In this document: positions 1 through 7,421 of the stretch, piece after piece
Numbering within the stretch: position 1 is the stretch's first letter
How the letters are laid out: every line of letters begins with the position of its first letter
Source: CAVSUR01 sp052143655
Lineage (GTDB): Bacteria > Actinomycetota > Actinomycetes > Streptosporangiales > Streptosporangiaceae
Reading direction: 5' to 3'
Length of the DNA: 14,011 nt
Assembly: GCA_052143655.1 (NCBI GenBank)
Contig: JBKQSL010000405.1
Location: 1 to 14,011, forward strand
Translations under genes and position numbers: made by a program
Notes under the pieces: model-generated
What the model saw: only the letters and a program-made list of their open reading frames with translations
What the model was told of the DNA's origin: nothing
Database searches by the model: none

Positions 1-87
1 CCCAGGGGCCGGCGGCGCAGTACCGGTCCGGGCGCCTGATCGGAGCCGGGGCGCGGCCTGCCCCGGCCGGGGCGGGGCCGGAGCCGT

Positions 88-126
88 CCTGGCGGGCCGG
101 CCCGTGGATCGGGCCGGCCCGCCAGG
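88..126 (-). terminator. Long perfect hairpin behind the FAD oxygenase gene, likely terminator
   Basis: Bases 88-104 are the exact reverse complement of 110-126 (17 bp, almost all G/C) around a 5-nt loop at 105-109. The hairpin begins 24 bases after the TAA stop of the leftward FAD enzyme gene. There is no T-run after it on either strand, which is common for actinomycete terminators. Being symmetrical, it could also stop transcription arriving from the left. The rest of 1-150 is extremely GC-rich, includes a 12-bp palindrome at 61-72, and shows no credible gene. Confidence 0.7.
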
Positions 127-150
127 GACACCACGCCGACCAGCGCAGGC

Positions 151-1374
151 TTACCCGGCCCGCGAGCGCCGGGCCGCCGCCGCGCTCACCCGGGGAGCGG
201 CAAAGGCCGTCCCGCAGACGAAGCGCATGAGCGGGCCGAACGTCGCCGCGGCCGCCATGCCGGCGAAGTACAGCCCCGGTACCGAGGACTCCAGCGTCGG
301 CGACAGCCGCGGCGACCCGGCCACGCTGCGCAGCCGGGCCCGGACCTCGGGGCTGAGGTAGGTGATCCGGTCCAGCTCGACCCGGTACCCGGTCGCCGCC
401 ATGACGTGGTCGAACTCCTGGGTGGTGCGGGTCCCGTCCTGGCCGGCCACCGTCAGCAGGGCCTTGCCGCCGTCGTCGCGGATCTGCGTCACCCGGCACT
501 CGCCGGTCACCGGGAACTGGCCGACGACCCGGTCCTTCAGCCACCAGGCGCCGAGCGGGCCGAGTACCTTCCTGGCCAGCGACAGCCGCACGTTCTCCGG
601 CAGGAACCGGTAGCAGGCCGCGGCGTTGCTGAACGGGTACAGGCCCCACGACGGCCCGAGCGGCGAATTCGGCTGCGGCAGGTGCAGCCCGCCGGCCGGG
701 ACCGGCTTGGGCGGGTCCCCGAACCGCGCCTTCTCCCGGGCCAGCACATGGACGCTGGCCCCGGCCTCGTGCAGGAGCGCGGCGCCCTCCAGGGCCGACT
801 GCCCGGCACCGATGACCGCGACCCGCCGGCCGGCGAACCCGGTCAGGTCGTGGTGCTGCGAGCTGTGCGACAAGATCGCGTCCGGGGAGGGCCCGTCGGG
901 CACCGCGGCGGCGAACTCCGGCGGCAGGTACGGGAAGCTGATCAGGCCGCTGGCGATCACCACGGTGGCAGTCTCCAGCTCCTCGCCGGAATCCAGCTTG
1001 ATGTGGAACTGGCCGCCGCTGCGCGCCAGCTCGCACACCTGGGCGGACTCCACGTCCGGCACCAGCTGCTCCTGGAACCACTGGCCGTAACGGATGAACA
1101 GGTCGCAGGAGACCTGCTCTTCCTCGGCCAGATGAGGAAGACCGGAGATCCGGCAGAAGTCGTGCAGGGTGCAGCCCGGCCGCGGCGCCGACATGCTGGA
1201 CGCGCTGGGCGTGGACTTCAGCAGCATCCCGGCCGGCATGTGGTTGCGCCAGCTGGTCATCACGTCACCGAACGTCCGGGTGGGAACGCCGCAGCCGCGC
1301 AGGTGAGCTGCGACCGACAGGCCGTAGGGTCCGGCCCCGATCACGACAGCGGGACTGGGGGTTGTTCTGGTCAC
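151..1374 (-). CDS. FAD/NAD(P)-dependent oxidoreductase, flavin monooxygenase-like (407 aa)
   Basis: Likely a soluble two-dinucleotide-binding-domain flavoprotein that binds FAD and NADPH and hydroxylates or oxidises a small or carrier-bound substrate. The FAD Rossmann motif GAGPYG is at residues 13-18, a second Rossmann motif VIGAGQS is near 187-193, and the ATGY motif typical of N-hydroxylating and FMO-like monooxygenases is at 327-330. The C-terminal GLYFAG...GPLMRFVCG stretch (about 367-388) resembles the FAD-binding tail of this superfamily. The start is GTG at 1374, fixed by a strong AAAGGAG ribosome binding site 6 bases upstream. It follows the ATP-grasp gene after 111 nt on the same strand and is the last gene before a strong hairpin. 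I see no clear FxGxxxHxxxW Baeyer-Villiger/FMO fingerprint between the Rossmann motifs, so the reaction is uncertain. The fold assignment is secure; the substrate is unknown. Confidence 0.85.
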   Translation of the reverse strand: MTRTTPSPAVVIGAGPYGLSVAAHLRGCGVPTRTFGDVMTSWRNHMPAGMLLKSTPSASSMSAPRPGCTLHDFCRISGLPHLAEEEQVSCDLFIRYGQWFQEQLVPDVESAQVCELARSGGQFHIKLDSGEELETATVVIASGLISFPYLPPEFAAAVPDGPSPDAILSHSSQHHDLTGFAGRRVAVIGAGQSALEGAALLHEAGASVHVLAREKARFGDPPKPVPAGGLHLPQPNSPLGPSWGLYPFSNAAACYRFLPENVRLSLARKVLGPLGAWWLKDRVVGQFPVTGECRVTQIRDDGGKALLTVAGQDGTRTTQEFDHVMAATGYRVELDRITYLSPEVRARLRSVAGSPRLSPTLESSVPGLYFAGMAAAATFGPLMRFVCGTAFAAPRVSAAAARRSRAG

Positions 1375-1380
1375 GACGCA

Positions 1381-1406
1381 CTCCTTTGAGTGTCGACTGA
1401 GTGTCG
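1381..1406 (-). promoter_or_regulatory. Ribosome binding site and direct repeat in the FAD enzyme leader
   Basis: On the minus strand AAAGGAG (1387-1381) is an excellent Shine-Dalgarno sequence and decides the GTG start at 1374. Overlapping and just upstream, the nonamer CGACACTCA occurs twice at an 11-bp period (plus-strand copies 1387-1395 and 1398-1406). Two copies about one helical turn apart could be an operator, or simply a slippage scar. A 10-bp palindrome GCGGTACCGC lies at 1438-1447. No convincing -35/-10 pair was found in 1375-1460. Confidence 0.55.
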
Positions 1407-1460
1407 GCTCTGTTCCGGTGTAAAGCCTCGCGAAACGGCGGTACCGCTAGGCCAGGCGAC

Positions 1461-1476
1461 GGCCCGCCAGCGGGCC
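1461..1476 (-). terminator. Short GC hairpin after the ATP-grasp gene
   Basis: GGCCCGC (1461-1467) and GCGGGCC (1470-1476) form a 7-bp inverted repeat with a 2-nt spacer, so about 6 bp with a 4-nt loop in practice. It begins 9 bases after the TGA of the leftward ATP-grasp gene. A 10-bp palindrome CCTGTACAGG (1475-1484) adjoins it. There is no T-run. It may attenuate or end transcription before the FAD enzyme gene; the evidence is structural only. Confidence 0.35.
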
Positions 1477-1485
1477 TGTACAGGC

Positions 1486-2817
1486 TCATGACGAGCCATC
1501 CTGCGGGGCTTGCGCACCCGGGCCGGGCCGGATCGGCCCGGGCGGCGCGGTAACGGCGGCCTGCTCCGCCTTGCGGCGCACCGCCCGGGACCGCAGCGTC
1601 TGCGACACGCAGGCGGCGACCGGCCTGCCGAACCGTGCCGACATCGCGGCAAATGGCAGCGGGTCGTCCCAGGCGAGCCAGCCGAGCTCGGTGGAGGTGG
1701 CGCGGCCGGGCTTGGACGGGGTGGTGTACCCGCTGCGCCGGTAGGCCAGGTGCGCCGGCAGGTCGATGTTCTCGACGATCATCCTGCGGCCGTTCAGCTG
1801 CGGCCCCGGCGGAACGGGCCGCCCGGTGAGATCGAGGTGCATGGCCCGGACCACGTCCACCTCGGTGACAGTCTCGAAGAGCCGGAACTGAGCGCCCACC
1901 CGCGGGTTGAAGTCCAGCAGCTTGTACTCGCCGTCCCGGCGGTCGAACCGCCAGTCGAGGTCGGCGATGCCGCGGAAGCCGATGTCCTTGCAGAACCGCG
2001 CGGCCATCTCGGCCAGCCCTGGGTTCGAGACGATGTACGCGCAGGCGGTCATCCCCGCATGCGGGGGCCACGAGCGGACCTTCACGCCGGTGAAGTTCAC
2101 CACGCAGTGCGACGTGGCATCGCAGTACAGGTGGACGATCCAGTCCTCGGCCTGGTCGCGCGGGATGTAGTCCTGCAAGATCACGCTCGGCGTCTCGCCC
2201 CACCCCTCGGCCATGGCCAGCAGCTCGGCGGGCGTTCGCAAGATCGTCGTCCCCGCCACCACCGGGGCGCTGCGCCGGACCCAGGCCTCCAGGTTCTTCG
2301 CCACCACGGGGAACGTCGCGCGGGCGGCAAAGCCGGCGATCTCGTCGGCCGTCTGCGGGAACCCGGACGCCGGGGCCGGCACGCCGAACTTGCAGCACAG
2401 CTCGTAGAGCCCCTGCTTGCTGGCCAGCCGCCGGGGCAGATCCGGCGGCACCTGCGGCAGCAGGAACCACTCCGCCAAATCGGCGGCGTGCTCGGCGAGC
2501 AGCACCGCCGCCTCCTCGTCGGTCGGCACGGCCACGGCGCGCCGGCCGAGCTTGCGGCCTATCTCGGCGATGTGCGCGACAAGCTCCTGCGGATCCTCGC
2601 GCCCAGTCGAGGGCAGCACGAACCGCCCGGTGCAGTACCGCGACACCGCGGCCGGGGTCCAGCGGTCCTCGGTGATGGCGTAGACGGGAACGCCGATCCG
2701 GCCCAGCGTCCTGATGACCCCGACTCCGCCGTGATGCAGCGGATACCGCCCGATCTTCACCAGCAGAGCCGGAGTGCTGCGGTCGGGGTCCAATTTCTTG
2801 CTATTCATTCGCGTCAT
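1486..2817 (-). CDS. ATP-grasp domain protein, carboxylate-amine ligase type (443 aa)
   Basis: ATP-grasp enzymes activate a carboxylate as an acyl phosphate and join it to an amine or similar nucleophile. Here an N-terminal pre-ATP-grasp Rossmann-like part (about 15-125) is followed by an ATP-grasp fold with a nucleotide-binding lysine in FPVVAKN (K174), the hinge VILQDYIP (212-219), and a metal/phosphate-binding segment with D286 and D288, then LLDFNPRVG (300-308) supplying D302, N304 and R306. An acidic residue plus Asn is the usual pair here, with Asp replacing the more common Glu. The C-terminal 30 residues are Pro/Gly-rich and probably disordered. The start is ATG 2817, or 2808 three codons later; the upstream in-frame stretch lacks G/C third-position bias. 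There is no signal peptide, so it is cytosolic. It lies 158 nt downstream of the membrane protein gene on the same strand. In glycan loci such proteins are often labelled carboxylate-amine ligase. Substrates are unknown; an amino-acid or acyl addition to an amino sugar is inference. Confidence 0.85.
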   Translation of the reverse strand: MTRMNSKKLDPDRSTPALLVKIGRYPLHHGGVGVIRTLGRIGVPVYAITEDRWTPAAVSRYCTGRFVLPSTGREDPQELVAHIAEIGRKLGRRAVAVPTDEEAAVLLAEHAADLAEWFLLPQVPPDLPRRLASKQGLYELCCKFGVPAPASGFPQTADEIAGFAARATFPVVAKNLEAWVRRSAPVVAGTTILRTPAELLAMAEGWGETPSVILQDYIPRDQAEDWIVHLYCDATSHCVVNFTGVKVRSWPPHAGMTACAYIVSNPGLAEMAARFCKDIGFRGIADLDWRFDRRDGEYKLLDFNPRVGAQFRLFETVTEVDVVRAMHLDLTGRPVPPGPQLNGRRMIVENIDLPAHLAYRRSGYTTPSKPGRATSTELGWLAWDDPLPFAAMSARFGRPVAACVSQTLRSRAVRRKAEQAAVTAPPGPIRPGPGAQAPQDGSS

Positions 2818-2824
2818 TCGCGTC
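2807..2824. repeat. Perfect 9-bp tandem duplication at the ATP-grasp start codon
   Basis: ATTCGCGTC occurs twice in direct tandem (2807-2815, 2816-2824). On the coding strand each unit contains an ATG, giving two in-frame starts three codons apart (M-T-R-M-N-S). Since 9 is a multiple of 3, gain or loss of a unit would keep the frame. The Shine-Dalgarno is poor (GGGAC a few bases before the first ATG). Confidence 0.75.
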
Positions 2825-2975
2825 CCATTCAGCGGGTGATGATGGGCGCAGCCGCCGCTGGCCTCTCTGTAACTTTCCGCGCACAGCGCGTACTCACCGT
2901 GACGGCGGTCCCGGCGGCGCGGGGACGGTCCCGGCCGGCCGGCTGGCCGGGAGCGCCGGGCTGCGCGGACCCACG
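2818..2975 (-). other. Intergenic leader between membrane protein and ATP-grasp genes
   Basis: This 158-nt gap has no credible gene. A GC-rich inverted repeat (CCCGGCC 2930-2936 with GGCCGGG 2945-2951) lies 25 nt after the membrane protein stop and could be a weak attenuator; it lacks a T-run. I found no convincing promoter, so ATP-grasp may be read through from the glycan operon or have its own unrecognised promoter. Confidence 0.4.
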
Positions 2976-5072
2976 TCATGACAGCCCCGCAAAGCGCAGC
3001 GCCACGACCGTCAGCACCAGCACGATCAGCGGCAGCGAGGTGATGGTGATCGGCCGGATCAGCCGTGACGACGGCTGCACCACCCGGATGAACTCCCGCC
3101 CGGCCAGCAGGACCAGCAGCAGGAACAGCCCGGCCAGCCCGGCCATGCTCCACCGCGATACCGGGTGCCCGGGGCCGGCGGGCACCGTGGGCGGCAGCGG
3201 CTGCCGCCGGGCGCCGGCCGGGTAGTGCAGCAAGTAGATCACCGCGCTGCTGTTGGCATAGCCGATCCGGACGCCCCGGGCGGTGGCCATGGAGATGCTG
3301 AACAGCGGGCCCCAGTCCGGCGGGTACCCGGCGGTCTGGCGCAGTTCCGCTTCCTGGGTCTGCGTGGCGATCAGGCAGGAGCCGGGCCCGGCGCTGCGCA
3401 GTGCGGCAACCAGGCCCGCCACTTCGGCCGGGTTGCGCGGCGCCTGCTCAGGGTAGTAGGCGACCTTGCTGAGATCCTGGTAGGACCAGGGCAGCTCCGG
3501 CGTGTTGTCGGTGGCCGGGTCGGAGCTGAGCCACAGCAGCCGCGCTCCCTGCCCGTCGTGTGCGTAGACCCAGCTGGACGCGGCCAGCTCGCCGGGCGGG
3601 ATCTGCTCGAATGCCTCGTTGCCGTACCGGACGAGGATGAACGCGACAGGCAGCACGAGGGCGCAGCCGGCCAGCACGGGCAGCAGCCGCCAGCCGGGCG
3701 GCCCGGACCGCTCGTGCGGGAAGAAGAAGCAGGCGGCAAGCACCGCCGCGGCGGGCAGCAGGAACAGGTAGATGCGCAGCGCCATCTCGCCGCCGTAGCT
3801 CTGCAGCACGATCGAGAAGGCGGGCATGCACAGCAGCGTGAGCAGGACCCGGTCGTCCAGCCCGCGGTTGCGCCTGCGCAGCACGCCGAGCCCGGCCAGG
3901 ATGGCCATGATCGCTGCCACCCCCACCCGGGCGTGCAGCGCGAGCAGGTGCGTCGGGGTGCTCCCGGTCAGCCGCCCGCCGACGCTGGTGGTCAGGTTGG
4001 CACCGACGTTGCCCAGGCCGCCGAAGATGTTGGCCATGTGCCCGGACCAGTAGTCCACGGCCGCATAGCTGACCCAGCCCACCACGATGGTGCCGAGCAG
4101 GACCGGCAGGCCGGTCAGCGTGCACCGCCGGATGAGCACCAGGACCGTGCAGGCCCCGAGCATGTAGAACGGGGTGAGCTGGTGGCTCGCGGTGGACACG
4201 AAGAAGATCGCGATGAGCAGGGCCAGCAGGAACATCCGCATTCCCGTGCTCGCGGGCCGCGGCGGGATCTCGGCCGGCCGGACGATGCCGAAGACCCGCC
4301 GGTGCAGCCGCGCCAGCCGGGCGCCGGCGATGACCCGGGGCGGCCTGCTGAGCCCGGGGTCGACGAACCAGTTGACCAGGATGGCCACGAAAACCAGGTA
4401 CAGCAGGTAGTTGAACGCCTGGGGGGAGAAGTAGTCCTGGCCGACCCAGTTGCCCACGATGAACAGGAAGCCGGCCAGCCAGCGCGCGCGCCAGGACACC
4501 CGCAGGTGGCTCATGATCAGGAACAGCGGCGGAAGGTAGGCCAGCTCGATGGCCATCGGCCAGATCCGCAGCGTGGTGAGCAGGCCGTGCGTGCCAGCCG
4601 CCCGGGTCAGGAAGGACACCAGGGCGAAGAAGCCCGGCCAGCTAAAGTAAGCGGCCAGGCCCGGCGCGGTGTGCCCGGTGGTGCTGATGTAGTTGACGAA
4701 GCCGGCGATCTGGTAGGAGGTGGCGAACCTGGCCTCGGGCTCGATGAAGGCGGTGACGCCGTCGAGGCAGACGACCAGGGCCGCCAGTATCCCGCTGAGC
4801 ACGGCCGGGTGCGGGCGCTGCAGCAGCAGGCCGCCGACCAGCGCGAGCGCGAGCATCAGCACCCCGGCGACGGCCGTGTGCGGCAGCACCGACAGCAGCC
4901 CGATGCCCGACATCCGAGCCAGCGGGACGCCCCGCAGGCTGGCGAAGAACAGCGCCAGGCCCGCCGCGGCCAGGGCGGCGATCGCTGCTGCGGGCGCCCA
5001 GCCTGGCAGCCGCCCGGCCCGCGCCGGGACCGTGCCGACGGCGGCGGGCGGGCTGCTGGTCTGCAGGCTCAC
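2976..5072 (-). CDS. Large polytopic membrane protein, possible GT-C-type glycosyltransferase or polymerase (698 aa)
   Basis: Integral membrane protein with about 13-14 hydrophobic helices, for example 25-45, 66-84, 90-110, 146-160, 172-190, 198-212, 220-238, 279-293, 300-315, 321-340, 382-398, 431-450 and 462-482. A soluble, probably extracytoplasmic domain follows (about 484-615), then two C-terminal helices (642-658, 676-694). Notable segments are IEPEAR after the third helix (110-115), GQDYFSPQAF (211-220) and the cluster HQLTPF (297-302). Many helices, acidic residues in a loop near the N-terminus and a C-terminal soluble domain fit GT-C glycosyltransferases or Wzy-like polymerases, but I cannot prove homology. 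The GTG start overlaps the upstream flippase stop by 4 nt (GTGA), with an AGAGG ribosome binding site; the longer in-frame extension to the right runs antiframe over the flippase gene and is not credible. Its position after a flippase suggests it acts on the exported lipid-linked glycan. Confidence 0.8.
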   Translation of the reverse strand: MSLQTSSPPAAVGTVPARAGRLPGWAPAAAIAALAAAGLALFFASLRGVPLARMSGIGLLSVLPHTAVAGVLMLALALVGGLLLQRPHPAVLSGILAALVVCLDGVTAFIEPEARFATSYQIAGFVNYISTTGHTAPGLAAYFSWPGFFALVSFLTRAAGTHGLLTTLRIWPMAIELAYLPPLFLIMSHLRVSWRARWLAGFLFIVGNWVGQDYFSPQAFNYLLYLVFVAILVNWFVDPGLSRPPRVIAGARLARLHRRVFGIVRPAEIPPRPASTGMRMFLLALLIAIFFVSTASHQLTPFYMLGACTVLVLIRRCTLTGLPVLLGTIVVGWVSYAAVDYWSGHMANIFGGLGNVGANLTTSVGGRLTGSTPTHLLALHARVGVAAIMAILAGLGVLRRRNRGLDDRVLLTLLCMPAFSIVLQSYGGEMALRIYLFLLPAAAVLAACFFFPHERSGPPGWRLLPVLAGCALVLPVAFILVRYGNEAFEQIPPGELAASSWVYAHDGQGARLLWLSSDPATDNTPELPWSYQDLSKVAYYPEQAPRNPAEVAGLVAALRSAGPGSCLIATQTQEAELRQTAGYPPDWGPLFSISMATARGVRIGYANSSAVIYLLHYPAGARRQPLPPTVPAGPGHPVSRWSMAGLAGLFLLLVLLAGREFIRVVQPSSRLIRPITITSLPLIVLVLTVVALRFAGLS

Positions 5073-6451
5073 GGGGCCTCTGCTTCCGCGAGCGCGGCGA
5101 CGCCGCGGCGGCGGCCGCCGAGCACCCGCCACAGCCCGGGGCTGATCGCCAGGGCAGTGACAAGCTGGCTGATGATCACCGCGAAGCCTACGCCGATGGT
5201 CCCCATCGCCCCGGTCATCCCGACGACCAGGTCGAGCATCAGCACGCAGCGGGCTCCCTGGATGACCGCCACCAGCGCCGTCCGGCTCTGCGCGCGCAGC
5301 GCTCCGAGGTACAGCTCGGTCACGGCCCTGGGCAGCGTGGCCACGGCGAGCAGTTCCAGGATCGGCGCACCGCGGGCCGCGTAGGCCGGGCCGAACAGCC
5401 GCATCCCCCACGGCGCCACCAGCGCGGTCAGCGCGGCTGCCGGCACGACGACGGTCGCCATCTTGCGCAGCGCCCGGCGGCAGTGCCCGGCCAGCATGGT
5501 GGCGTCGAAGGCGCCCTCGACGGTGAGCGACATGGCCATGTTGACGCCGACCAGGTCCAGGATGGCCCCGATCATCCAGGCCATGTAAAAGTAGGCGGTG
5601 GACTGCACGTCGATGCGCATCGCCACGAGCACCGGGACGAGGCTCCCGGTGGCCAGCACGAACAGCGCCCCCGAGTAATCGCCCGCCAGGAAGCGGCCGA
5701 TTTGCCGGCCCGTGGGCGGCTCGCGGTCACGGGTCAGCCACACGTGCCGGGGCACCAGGCGGCCGAAGATGAGCGAGTTGACCAGCGGTACCGCGACGAA
5801 CACCGGCAGCATCCACGACACGTAGATGCCGAGATGATCCGGGAGGGCGGCGGCCAGCGCAACCAGCAGGATGATCTTGACGATGCCGAAGACGCCGTTC
5901 TCCACCAGCACCCAGGTCGCACTGCGCAGCCCGGTGAGCACGCTGTCCTGCAGGGTGAAGATGGCCCAGGCCACCACGCAGGCCGCGAAGGCCACGCCGG
6001 CCATCATCCCGCCGAGCTCAGAGTAAGACTTTCCCCACCGGCTGATGGTGAGCAGGAACGGGACGGCAACGGCCACCGAGGCCACGCCGCTGACCAGGTA
6101 GGCGCGCAGGACGAGGCTCCTGGTCGAGTGGCCTGCCTGCGGGATGAAACGGGTGAGCGCACCGCTGAAGTTCAGCGCGGTAAAGCCGGCCAGCAGGTTC
6201 ATGGCTGCGTAGGCGGCCGAGCTGCGGCCGACGGCCGAGGCCGGGTACAGCCGGGCCATCAGCAGCCAGTAGACGACTCCGAGTGCGCCGGTCGTCCCGC
6301 TGTTGGCGATCAGCGCGAAGCCGTTGCGCGACAGCGGGTCGGCGAGCTGGCCGCGGATCATGTCGATGCCCCGGCTGAGCACGCCGCGGCGGGCCGCAGC
6401 GGCGGCCGGGCGATCTGGCGGCGCCGCAGCTGCCGGGGCCGCGAACCGCAT
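5069..6451 (-). CDS. Polysaccharide flippase, Wzx/MATE-like (460 aa)
   Basis: Probable lipid-linked oligosaccharide flippase of the MOP exporter superfamily. About 12 hydrophobic helices are spread over the protein, for example 44-66, 78-97, 113-136, 148-170, 186-203, 209-230, 262-278, 285-305, 333-350, 393-413 and 418-440, with basic loops between. The segment DPLSRNGFALIAN (38-50) leading into helix 1 is the typical opening of actinobacterial flippases of this type. It would move the undecaprenyl- or polyprenyl-linked unit made by the two GT2 enzymes across the membrane. The stop overlaps the GTG of the next gene by 4 nt. The start is uncertain: ATG 6451 keeps G/C-rich third positions, ATG 6361 gives the minimal protein (MIRGQLADPL), and GTG 6610 or TTG 6616 after a GGGGAAG motif would add an Arg/Pro-rich extension overlapping the deacetylase end. 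Confidence 0.85.
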   Translation of the reverse strand: MRFAAPAAAAPPDRPAAAAARRGVLSRGIDMIRGQLADPLSRNGFALIANSGTTGALGVVYWLLMARLYPASAVGRSSAAYAAMNLLAGFTALNFSGALTRFIPQAGHSTRSLVLRAYLVSGVASVAVAVPFLLTISRWGKSYSELGGMMAGVAFAACVVAWAIFTLQDSVLTGLRSATWVLVENGVFGIVKIILLVALAAALPDHLGIYVSWMLPVFVAVPLVNSLIFGRLVPRHVWLTRDREPPTGRQIGRFLAGDYSGALFVLATGSLVPVLVAMRIDVQSTAYFYMAWMIGAILDLVGVNMAMSLTVEGAFDATMLAGHCRRALRKMATVVVPAAALTALVAPWGMRLFGPAYAARGAPILELLAVATLPRAVTELYLGALRAQSRTALVAVIQGARCVLMLDLVVGMTGAMGTIGVGFAVIISQLVTALAISPGLWRVLGGRRRGVAALAEAEAP

Positions 6452-6599
6452 GCGAGCACCGGGCGCACGGCGCCCGCTCGCGGCGGACCGCCAGAAACGC
6501 CGCTGCAGCGGGCGGCGGTGACGAGCGGGCGGCCGGCGCGGGCCAGCAGCGGGACGGCGGGGTGGTCCCGGGTCGCCCAGCGCGCCGGGCGCGGTGACT

Positions 6600-7421
6600 C
6601 TACTGGCCACGCGCAACGCTTCCCCAGGTGGCTCTCGTGCGGCGGGCCACCGCCCACCCTCTGGTCAGCGCACGGTCTTTCCGGTAAATCGCCTGCAGCT
6701 TGCTGCAGGCGACGATCTGCTGGAACGTCGCCAGCCGTGTCGACTGCCTGATCGTCAGCCGCGGCAGCGCGAACAGGTCCGTCCGCGGGCCGAGGACGTT
6801 ACGGACAGCGCAGGCGTAGGAATGCCCCGCCTCGCGCGCCACCTGCCGCACCCGGGCATTGGAATATCCGAACGGGTACGCCAGGCCAGGCACCGGGATG
6901 CCGAGCCGGTCCTCCAGCTCGGCCTTGCCGGAGTACAGCTCCTCGCGCAGCCGGCGCTCGGACAGCTGGTCAAGCTCGGGATGACCGCGGCTGTGCGCGG
7001 CGACCTCGATGCCCTCGCTGACCGCCTCCGCGGCCTGACTCCAGGTCAGCATGCGGCCCGGCCGCCGCCCGGCCGAGTGCGCCCCGGCGTCCTGAACCCA
7101 GCCGGTGGTGACGAACACGGTGCCGGTGAAGCCGTACTGGCTCAGCAGCGGCATGGCCCGGCTGTGAAAGTCCTCGAACCCGTCGTCGAAGGTCAGCACG
7201 ATGGGGCGGGACGGCAGCCGCGTCAGGTCCCCGGCAAGGAATGCCGCCAGCTGGGCCGCCGTGATCGTCGTGAAGCCGGCTGAGCGCAGGTAGCTCAGCT
7301 GAGCCTCGAAGGCGGCCGGTGACACCGCCAGCCTGCTCTTGGTGTCGGGCGGCCGGGCGATCTCGTGGTACATCAGGACGGGCGCGACAGGCGACTCAGG
7401 CAGGCAGGGGAAAGACGTCAT
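6600..7421 (-). CDS. NodB-type polysaccharide deacetylase, cytosolic (273 aa)
   Basis: Carbohydrate esterase family 4 homology domain. This family removes acetyl groups from N-acetylated sugars (or O-acetyl groups) with a divalent metal. All main motifs are present: LMYHE (16-20), TFDDG with catalytic base D79 and metal ligand D80 (77-81), HSRGH with H143 and H147 as metal ligands, YPFGYS (182-187), and a late leucine/proline segment ALPRLTI (218-224). The protein has no signal peptide or membrane anchor, unlike many NodB enzymes, so it probably acts on a cytoplasmic precursor. The ATG overlaps the upstream GT2 stop as ATGA, so the start is well supported. The C-terminal 35 residues are strongly basic, possibly favouring membrane association. 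It is placed between a glycosyltransferase and a flippase, consistent with modification before export. Confidence 0.92.
   Translation of the reverse strand: MTSFPCLPESPVAPVLMYHEIARPPDTKSRLAVSPAAFEAQLSYLRSAGFTTITAAQLAAFLAGDLTRLPSRPIVLTFDDGFEDFHSRAMPLLSQYGFTGTVFVTTGWVQDAGAHSAGRRPGRMLTWSQAAEAVSEGIEVAAHSRGHPELDQLSERRLREELYSGKAELEDRLGIPVPGLAYPFGYSNARVRQVAREAGHSYACAVRNVLGPRTDLFALPRLTIRQSTRLATFQQIVACSKLQAIYRKDRALTRGWAVARRTRATWGSVARGQ

Noticed and set aside
406..1389. Long rightward open frames antisense to the FAD enzyme, ATP-grasp and membrane protein genes (also 1510-3225 and 3165-5384)
   Set aside because: Their translations are Arg/Gly/Ala/His/Gln-rich with no domain and no helices, while the opposite strand carries clear motifs. 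Long antisense frames are expected in high-GC DNA.
2818..3153. N-terminal extension of the ATP-grasp frame up to 3153
   Set aside because: The extra residues are low-complexity, run over the end of the membrane protein gene, and lack codon bias. The ATG at 2817/2808 is adequate.
5073..5411. N-terminal extension of the polytopic membrane protein up to 5411
   Set aside because: It overlaps the flippase coding region in another frame and is Arg/Gly-rich; the GTGA junction at 5069-5072 is a better start.
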